This document shows positions 13,792 through 18,912 of a stretch of 18,912 bases of DNA, piece after piece. A model generated the notes under the pieces. That model searched no databases. It was not told where the DNA came from and saw only the letters and a program-made list of their open reading frames with translations. Source of the stretch: Clostridia bacterium (GTDB taxonomy: Bacteria > UBA6262 > WVXT01); NCBI GenBank assembly GCA_030671905.1, contig DAOVHK010000015.1, positions 1-18,912 of the forward strand, read 5' to 3'. The position numbers and the translations under genes were made by a program. The stretch's first letter is position 1. The number at the start of each line of letters is the position of its first letter.

Positions 13792-16329
13792 TTAATTTCT
13801 CACTTTTAGCTTTTTAGCCTTCATCTGTTGAATTATAGATTTTGCCTGTTTATCTTCAGGATTCAACTCTAATATCTTTTTCCATTCTTTCAGAGCCAAA
13901 TCGCGTCTATTTGTATTCGTGTAGAAAGCAGCAAGACTCCTGTGAGCGCTAATATCAGAATCGTTCAGTTCAACTGCTTTCTTAAAACACTTTTCAGCCT
14001 CTGTGAATTTCCTCTGCATAAAATAGACATTGCCTAAATTTATATATGCCTGACCGAATTTGGGATTCCATTCTACAGCCTTCTGGTAAACCCCCTCCGC
14101 CTTAGCCCATTCCTTCTTCTGAACATAGCACCAGCCCATCTTGAAATAGGTGGCAGCAAATACAGGGTCAAGAGCTAAAGCCTTCTCGTAATCCTCTATA
14201 GCCTTATCCCATTCCCTCAATTTAGCATGTGCATTTCCTTCCTGGAAGTGGACCTGCACATAGTTGGGAGCCAGTTTCTTTAAATCAGCATACTTCGCCA
14301 GCGCCCTGTCAGCATCGGTGCGCGGCTTCTTTTGCCTCTCCTTTTCTGTCCCCTTCAACAATTTATGAATGGAAGGAAAGAAATATTTCTGTTTGATGTC
14401 TACAAAATCCCAGCGAGGGTCGTAAACTTCCTTCATATCCCACCTATCGTTGTAGACATTGCCCATAAAGTAGTGAGTCATTGCATAATAAGGGTTATTT
14501 CTCAAAACAGTCTGATATTCCTTTAAAGCATCTTCCCACCTCCCTGCCTTGGAGTAAGCGATAGCCTTGTTGTGGTGGATATCGGCTATAAAGAATCGCC
14601 TGAAGAAGAAGACCAGAAACAGAGCGAGAATTATAACTATGGTCTGAATTATTCTTCGAAAGCGCACATTACTTAGAAACTTAGACCTTTTATTATCTTC
14701 CAAACTCACATTAACCTTTTCTTTCACGCCCACTATCTGACCACCAAGCAATCCCAGGAAAAGCCAGAAAACAAAACCTGAAGATACAAATCTCATATTC
14801 ACACACATAAGATTGTGCACCAGAAGTCCAAACAGCCCCGAGAGCAAGCCAAGAAGTAGATATTGGCGTCTGGTCAACTTCTCTAATCGAGAGCCGATCT
14901 TGAATTTTGAACCCTTCTTAGAGTGAGGATTGAACCGGGAAATCTTGGGAGAAGGAGGACCTTGTGCCGAATAGCTAATAACTTGCTTTAACCTCTTTAT
15001 TCCCGTATAAAAGAATAATGTCAGAATCCAGAGAAATATCCCGAATCCCACTATCCCTTCATCGTACCAGACCTCGATGAACTCATTCTCTGGATGGTCT
15101 GTTTCGGTATTATGTTTTCCCTCAATATGGAATATCTCCGGACGCCGGAAAGCAGGATAGACTATTTTGAAAGTGCCAATTCCTGTTCCCAGAAACTTAT
15201 GAATTAGTTCCTTGCTGGGTGTTGATTTAATCACCGTGCCTCCCTCAGGATAATCTCTAACCATTTCCAAAGTGGAAATCCAGGTGAACACCCGGAAACG
15301 CACCGAGTCTATTCGCTGTCTTATAAGGAAAGCTACCGCACTTGCGGTACCCAAGAGCAGGACTGATAAGAAAACTGCCAGAAAAGTTTTCTTCTGCTTT
15401 TTTGTGGCGGGAACGACAAACAGCGTGGTCGTAATTGCAAAGAAGGAGATTCCCGCTACAAAACCGATATAAGCAGCTTTGGTTCTGGTGGTGATAAGAT
15501 TAATAAGAACGATAAACACAAAGAGAACCAGAAGCTTTTTGGACTTCATTTTCACTAACACCATTAATAATAAAGAAAGGAGAAGTAAAAAGAAGAAAGC
15601 GTATGTCTTATTTTCCACAAAGAAGATATAGGCTTGAGTTCCCAGACTTCCCATGCCCATGAGTCCTTCCTTTCCTAAAAATTGCATAAAACAGTAGAGG
15701 ATACCAATGGTTGCCACCAGAACCAAAGAGACAAATGTCTTTTTAGCCTTTTCCTTGTCGGAAAAATCGAAAAATGTTAAAATTAAAGGAGTAACCAGTA
15801 CCAGGAAGGCGGCAAAGAAATTGGGGTTGCCAAAAGTGGAAAATATTCTATCTCCAAAAGCTCCCTTCCAGACGAATGTATCTAACTCCATGAATTGAAT
15901 CAAACCATAGAAAACAGCGATAAAGGTAGCAGCGAGTATCCAGCGGAACATTCTCTTTACTTTTTCGGAACTGTTAAACTCAATGAGAGCGACAAGGAAA
16001 ACTCCTATATACAGAACTCTCCTGGTAAGCTCCTCGAAACTGGTGAATTTGAAGGGGGAAATGGAGAAGGAAACGATGCCGGAAAGGAGAAAAAATAGAG
16101 CAGGAATTGCATAGAGACGCTGTTCTCTACTCTCCAGTAACCTTCCCCTCTCAATTACCTTGACAATCCACGCTGCTATAATAATGATAGCACCAATATG
16201 TAGAAGTGTGATTTTTATCTGACAGGAATCGTAGGTCTTCAGATAGAACGATAGAGCAATAAGGAAGGCTAAAATTGGTAAGCCGAACTCTATTATTACA
16301 TTGCAATATTTGATTAGTTTTTTATTCAT
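13792..16329 (-). CDS. Wzy/O-antigen-ligase-like membrane protein with C-terminal TPR domain (larger paralogue)
   Basis: An 845-residue protein with about 13-15 hydrophobic segments in its first ~580 residues and TPR repeats to the C-terminus. Ligase-family marks are STFGNPNFFAAFLVL (about 164-178), the conserved Arg region LITTRTKAAYIGF, LGTGIGTFKIVYPAF, and the loop HNTETDHPENEFIEVWYDEGIVGFGIF, which keeps His, Asn and Glu. After a last membrane helix (IIQTIVIILALFLVFFF) come TPR units such as AYSKAGRWEDALKEY, GNAHAKLREWDKAIEDYEKA and LGNVYFMQRKFTEAEKCFKKA. The family transfers or polymerises glycans in the periplasm; no glycosyltransferase cluster is near, so the substrate is unknown. It has its own promoter directly upstream and a terminator downstream. 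The start codon follows the -10 box so closely that the mRNA may be leaderless. Confidence 0.85.
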   Translation of the reverse strand: MNKKLIKYCNVIIEFGLPILAFLIALSFYLKTYDSCQIKITLLHIGAIIIIAAWIVKVIERGRLLESREQRLYAIPALFFLLSGIVSFSISPFKFTSFEELTRRVLYIGVFLVALIEFNSSEKVKRMFRWILAATFIAVFYGLIQFMELDTFVWKGAFGDRIFSTFGNPNFFAAFLVLVTPLILTFFDFSDKEKAKKTFVSLVLVATIGILYCFMQFLGKEGLMGMGSLGTQAYIFFVENKTYAFFFLLLLSLLLMVLVKMKSKKLLVLFVFIVLINLITTRTKAAYIGFVAGISFFAITTTLFVVPATKKQKKTFLAVFLSVLLLGTASAVAFLIRQRIDSVRFRVFTWISTLEMVRDYPEGGTVIKSTPSKELIHKFLGTGIGTFKIVYPAFRRPEIFHIEGKHNTETDHPENEFIEVWYDEGIVGFGIFLWILTLFFYTGIKRLKQVISYSAQGPPSPKISRFNPHSKKGSKFKIGSRLEKLTRRQYLLLGLLSGLFGLLVHNLMCVNMRFVSSGFVFWLFLGLLGGQIVGVKEKVNVSLEDNKRSKFLSNVRFRRIIQTIVIILALFLVFFFRRFFIADIHHNKAIAYSKAGRWEDALKEYQTVLRNNPYYAMTHYFMGNVYNDRWDMKEVYDPRWDFVDIKQKYFFPSIHKLLKGTEKERQKKPRTDADRALAKYADLKKLAPNYVQVHFQEGNAHAKLREWDKAIEDYEKALALDPVFAATYFKMGWCYVQKKEWAKAEGVYQKAVEWNPKFGQAYINLGNVYFMQRKFTEAEKCFKKAVELNDSDISAHRSLAAFYTNTNRRDLALKEWKKILELNPEDKQAKSIIQQMKAKKLKVRN

Positions 16330-16341
16330 AATTCTTACAAT

Positions 16342-16370
16342 ATTTTAACACAATTTCCGCAAAAATTCAA
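16342..16370 (-). promoter_or_regulatory. Sigma70-type promoter for the 845-residue ligase-TPR gene
   Basis: -35 TTGAAT (16370-16365), exactly 17 bp, -10 TAAAAT (16347-16342). The expected transcription start (about 16335) is only some 6 nt before the ATG at 16329, and no Shine-Dalgarno sequence stands between. It begins right after the strong terminator at 16380-16417, so it defines a new transcription unit. Confidence 0.7.
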
Positions 16371-16379
16371 CCCATTTAT

Positions 16380-16417
16380 AAAAAAGCCACATTACCCACA
16401 AAAGTGGAAAACGCGGC
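16380..16417 (-). terminator. Strong intrinsic terminator downstream of hflC
   Basis: On the minus strand GCCGCGUUUUCCAC pairs with GUGGGUAAUGUGGC around a UUUU loop (16417-16386): 13 of 14 positions pair, including G-U pairs. At least five U follow immediately (16385-16380 on the plus strand are A). It lies about 290 nt after the hflC stop, so it ends either a long hflC 3' UTR or a separate RNA. Confidence 0.85.
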
Positions 16418-16615
16418 CATATATTCCATTATTTTGCAGCCGACACCCCGATTTGAACAACTGTCCCCGTTCCATGACCCTTGAGCAGTTTAAAGGTTCT
16501 ACTCAAAATCATCGGTATACAATTTTTGCTCAGGACGAGTTGTAAACCTTCCTCGGTTGAACAAACTCCTCCAGCGGAAACCGGCTGTGGCACTTCCCTA
16601 AAAATTTTCCAGAAT
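16418..16615 (-). other. Structured intergenic segment, possible non-coding RNA or mobile-element remnant
   Basis: This segment lies between hflC and the strong terminator. On the minus strand several helices can form. AGGA...GAGUUUGU pairs with ACAACUC...UCCU and encloses the hairpin ACC-GAGGAA-GGU. CCUGAGCA pairs with UGCUCAAGG with one bulge. CAGCCGGU pairs over long range with GUCGGCUG and competes with a local hairpin CAGCCGG-UUU-CCGCUG. GGGGACAG and GGGGUGUC near the 3' end form an imperfect repeat. I do not recognise an Rfam family. No open reading frame on either strand looks protein-like. It may be an RNA gene ending at the terminator, or a decayed insertion. Confidence 0.4.
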
Positions 16616-16701
16616 TATTTACTTACGGAGACCCTTTTCTTTGATTTGCAGGATTTGGGTTAAATATTTCTTTTTTTGAATCAGTGACCACAACTTTTTT
16701 A

Positions 16702-17562
16702 TTATTTCTTTGGGCTACCTAAATATCTAAATAGTTCCGAGTTGGATTCCAATACTACGATAGTCCCTTCGCGGATAAACTTCTTGTAAGCCTCCAGTGC
16801 CCTTAAGAAACTATAAAATTCAGCATCTTTTTGAAATGCCCGGGCATAAATCTTAATAGCCCTAGCATCTCCTTCTCCTTTTATCTTCTGTGCTCTACGG
16901 TAGGCTTCAGCTAATATAAACACCTTTTGTTTATCTGTCTCGGCTCTAATTTTCATCGCCTCCTCGTTCCCTTCAGAACGATATTTTTTAGCAATTCTTT
17001 CTCTTTCTGCACGCATCCGTCCGTAAACACTTGCCTTTACTTCTTCAGCTAAATCCGCCCTTTTAATCCGTACATCAATAATCCTAATCCCATATTGAGT
17101 CGCCTTCTCAGCACTTCGTTTAGCCACGGTATCCATTATTTCTTCTCGACGCAAGTCGATTATCTCCGAGAAATCGTGACGGGCTAACTCTTCTCTTAGT
17201 TCGGAATAGATGATATCATCAAGTCTCGCCTGTGCACCAATTTCATCTCTTACTGTTTGATAAACTTTAAGCGGGTCAACAATTATAAACCGTGCATAGT
17301 TATCAACTACCAGCGTCTTTTTATCACGGGTTAAAATTTCTGCTGGAGCAGCATCGTATTCCAAGCGTCTTTTATCAAAATAATGAACCGTCTGCATTAA
17401 AGGAATTTTTAAATGTAAACCAGCCTTATCTACTGTTTTGATATACTTACCAAACTGAGTGATAATCACCTGCCGTGTCTCATCAACAGTAAATAAAGTC
17501 ATATTTATCCCTATCACAATTATCACTAACAACACAATCAGCGTAACTTTTTTATTTGCCAT
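16702..17562 (-). CDS. hflC: HflC, SPFH-family modulator of FtsH protease
   Basis: Inner-membrane SPFH/prohibitin-family protein that forms a cage with HflK around FtsH and tunes membrane-protein degradation. The 286-residue product has an N-terminal membrane anchor (about 5-24), then the SPFH opening LFTVDETRQVIITQFGKYIKTVDKAGLHLKIPL (about 23-56), RRLEYDAAPAEILTRDKKTLVVDNYARFIIVDP, and the helical stretch with Ala/Glu-rich repeats (VKASVYGRMRAERERIAKKYRSEGNEEAMKIRAE). It starts 7 nt after the hflK stop; its ribosome binding site GGGAGG is made from the last hflK codons, so the two are translated together. FtsH is not in the window. The call is secure. Confidence 0.95.
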   Translation of the reverse strand: MANKKVTLIVLLVIIVIGINMTLFTVDETRQVIITQFGKYIKTVDKAGLHLKIPLMQTVHYFDKRRLEYDAAPAEILTRDKKTLVVDNYARFIIVDPLKVYQTVRDEIGAQARLDDIIYSELREELARHDFSEIIDLRREEIMDTVAKRSAEKATQYGIRIIDVRIKRADLAEEVKASVYGRMRAERERIAKKYRSEGNEEAMKIRAETDKQKVFILAEAYRRAQKIKGEGDARAIKIYARAFQKDAEFYSFLRALEAYKKFIREGTIVVLESNSELFRYLGSPKK

Positions 17563-17569
17563 TTTGGTA

Positions 17570-18595
17570 TTACCTCCCTTTTTCTTTCTCTTCAGTGGAT
17601 AAGATTGGCTTAACCATTTCTTCTAAGGGTAAAAGTTGCAGTAAACCACCGCCAACTTTAGAATCGATTATTACCTTTTTGATATTAGGTAGAATTTCTT
17701 CCATAGTTTCTAAGTATAACCTCTCTCGGGTTACCTCTTTTGCTTTTTCGTACTCTTTTAAGATTGCTAAAAACTTACCGGCATCACCCTGCGCTCTTTT
17801 TACCCTTTCTTCTCTATAAGCCTCAGCTTCTCTTAATATCTGCGCTGCTCGTCCTTTGGTCTTAGGGATAATATCTTCCTGATACCCTTTAGCTTCGTAG
17901 ATAAGTTTTTCCCTGTCCTCTTTAGCACTGACTACATCCTTAAAAGCTGCTTCTACCTCTCTAGGAGGACGAACAGTCTGTAATTTTACCTCGGTGATTA
18001 GTATCCCTGACTCGTAACCATCCATTATCCTCTGCAAAAGTTCTCGGATCTCCTGCTGAATACGTAATTTCCCTATAGTTAAAGCATCATCAATATCGCT
18101 ATTCCCGATAACCTGACGCAGAGCAACCTCGCTGGCATCATGGAGTGTTCCTTTGATGTCCTTAACATTAAACAAATAATTAGCTGGATCTTTTATCTTA
18201 TACTGGACAATAATTTGGCAGTCAACGATGTTTTCATCACCGGTTAGCATTAACGATTCTGCGGGAATGAACTGGTAACGCGCTGGGGGACCAGGGTCAA
18301 TGGTTCTAAACCCTACCTCAATCCTTTTCACTTCAGTCACTCTGGGTGTATCTACTTTTTCAATCGGCCAGGGAAGACGATAACGCAATCCTGAAGAAGT
18401 GATTCTCACCATTTTACCAAATCGTCTTACTACACCCTGTTCAGCCGGGGAGACAATATAGATTCCCGATACTAACCACAGTAGAACTATCCCGATGAAA
18501 ATAATCTGTCCACCGTATCGTTTACCTTTAAAAAAGGTCTTGATACGGTTGACAAATTCATCAGTGGGAAGTCCTTCTTCATTAGGCCAAGGCAT
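17570..18595 (-). CDS. hflK: HflK, SPFH-family modulator of FtsH protease
   Basis: Partner of HflC in the FtsH-HflKC membrane complex. The 341-residue protein has a short cytosolic N-terminus without the long Gly-rich stretch of E. coli HflK, a single membrane helix (about 28-48), the SPFH domain beginning IVSPAEQGVVRRFGKMVRITSSGLRYRLPWPIEKV (about 47-82), NIVDCQIIVQYKIKDPANYLFNVKD, and the long helix containing the HflK-type VKLQTVRPPREVEAAFKDVVSAKEDREKLIYEAKGYQ segment. The C-terminus is short and basic. GGAGGA lies about 8 nt before the ATG. It is the first gene of the hflKC operon, driven by the promoter at 18794-18822. The call is secure. Confidence 0.95.
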   Translation of the reverse strand: MPWPNEEGLPTDEFVNRIKTFFKGKRYGGQIIFIGIVLLWLVSGIYIVSPAEQGVVRRFGKMVRITSSGLRYRLPWPIEKVDTPRVTEVKRIEVGFRTIDPGPPARYQFIPAESLMLTGDENIVDCQIIVQYKIKDPANYLFNVKDIKGTLHDASEVALRQVIGNSDIDDALTIGKLRIQQEIRELLQRIMDGYESGILITEVKLQTVRPPREVEAAFKDVVSAKEDREKLIYEAKGYQEDIIPKTKGRAAQILREAEAYREERVKRAQGDAGKFLAILKEYEKAKEVTRERLYLETMEEILPNIKKVIIDSKVGGGLLQLLPLEEMVKPILSTEEKEKGR

Positions 18596-18793
18596 GATAT
18601 TTTCCTCCTTTTTCTATTTTGTTATTTTGTAAGGACTACCTATTTCATCCCTTTCTCACTCCGAATACTCTCCGGGCAAAATTACCGAAGAGCTGTATTA
18701 TTCTAAATCTCTCCTTCCCGCGTTAAAAATTTTAGAACCGAATAGGGAACGCTTGTTGAATTTGTTGACATTTCTTCTTCTAAGCCAGGTTAC

Positions 18794-18822
18794 AGTCTAT
18801 ACTTATTTAGTGTAACTGTCAA
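18794..18822 (-). promoter_or_regulatory. Sigma70-type promoter upstream of hflK
   Basis: Perfect -35 TTGACA (18822-18817), 17 bp spacer, -10 TAGACT (18799-18794, four of six consensus bases). The transcription start would be near 18787, giving a leader of about 190 nt before hflK. It lies about 10 nt downstream of the tRNA-Thr gene on the same strand. In the 18596-18786 leader I see only the ribosome binding site and no recognisable riboswitch. Confidence 0.6.
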
Positions 18823-18831
18823 TATAAATAA

Positions 18832-18904
<73 letters not shown>

Positions 18905-18912
18905 TTTCTCAA

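Noticed and set aside
16560..16615. RNase P RNA, because the minus strand reads AGGGAAGTGCCACAG, like a conserved RNase P segment
   Set aside because: The other conserved blocks (GAGGAAAGTCC and ACAGAANNNGGCUUA) are absent and the spacing does not fit, so the match is probably chance.
16418..16615. Riboswitch (cobalamin or similar) controlling the 845-residue ligase-TPR gene
   Set aside because: A good promoter lies between the terminator and the gene, so the gene need not be read from this segment, and no riboswitch core motif could be matched.
16481..16663. Plus-strand open frame of 60 codons opposite the structured segment
   Set aside because: No Shine-Dalgarno sequence, no family resemblance, and opposite to the strand of every other gene and of the terminator.

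Overview
The window comes from a bacterial chromosome. Every supported gene lies on the minus strand, so transcription runs from high to low coordinates. The organism is a diderm bacterium. It has an outer-membrane beta-barrel protein ending in phenylalanine, two O-antigen-ligase-type membrane proteins and HflK/HflC. Coding sequence is moderately AT-rich, while several intergenic gaps hold GC-rich palindromes and repeats. I cannot fix the phylum from the sequence. Gene content and repeat style suggest an uncultivated candidate lineage (for example Omnitrophota- or Aerophobota-like) rather than a well-studied group; this is a low-certainty inference.

Layout in transcription order (high to low coordinates): tRNA-Thr(CGT) (18904-18832); a good sigma70-type promoter (TTGACA-17-TAGACT) and a ~190 nt leader; hflK-hflC; a 370 bp gap with an unidentified RNA-like structured segment ending in a very strong intrinsic terminator; a promoter with almost no leader, then an 845-aa Wzy/O-antigen-ligase-like protein with C-terminal TPRs, and a terminator; a 430 bp GC-rich repeat island with two identical 60 bp units; a second, paralogous 766-aa ligase-TPR protein; a promoter and a secreted YjbH-like beta-barrel protein; three back-to-back mini-hairpins; accA, an ATP-type phosphofructokinase and a PPi-type phosphofructokinase; a palindrome-rich repeat block; pheT (without pheS), a small ZapB-like coiled-coil gene and zapA; a 6S RNA (ssrS); rarA, fau (5-formyl-THF cyclo-ligase) and rny (RNase Y).

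The genes fall into functional blocks. hflKC serves inner-membrane quality control with FtsH. The ligase-TPR pair and the barrel protein point to surface polysaccharide assembly or export. accA and the two PFKs join fatty-acid synthesis entry to glycolytic flux. The last block, pheT-zapB-like-zapA-6S-rarA-fau-rny, recalls the zapA-ssrS-fau arrangement known from Proteobacteria, with rarA inserted.

The most interesting observations are the 6S RNA with a complete rod-like fold; the adjacent ATP/PPi phosphofructokinase pair, predicted from the residues at E. coli positions 104 and 124; the unexplained structured element downstream of hflC; and a recurring set of short palindromes (ATCGGGA-cored, and stems closed by GAA/TTC or TAAA/TTTA loops) in nearly every larger gap, sometimes right against start codons.
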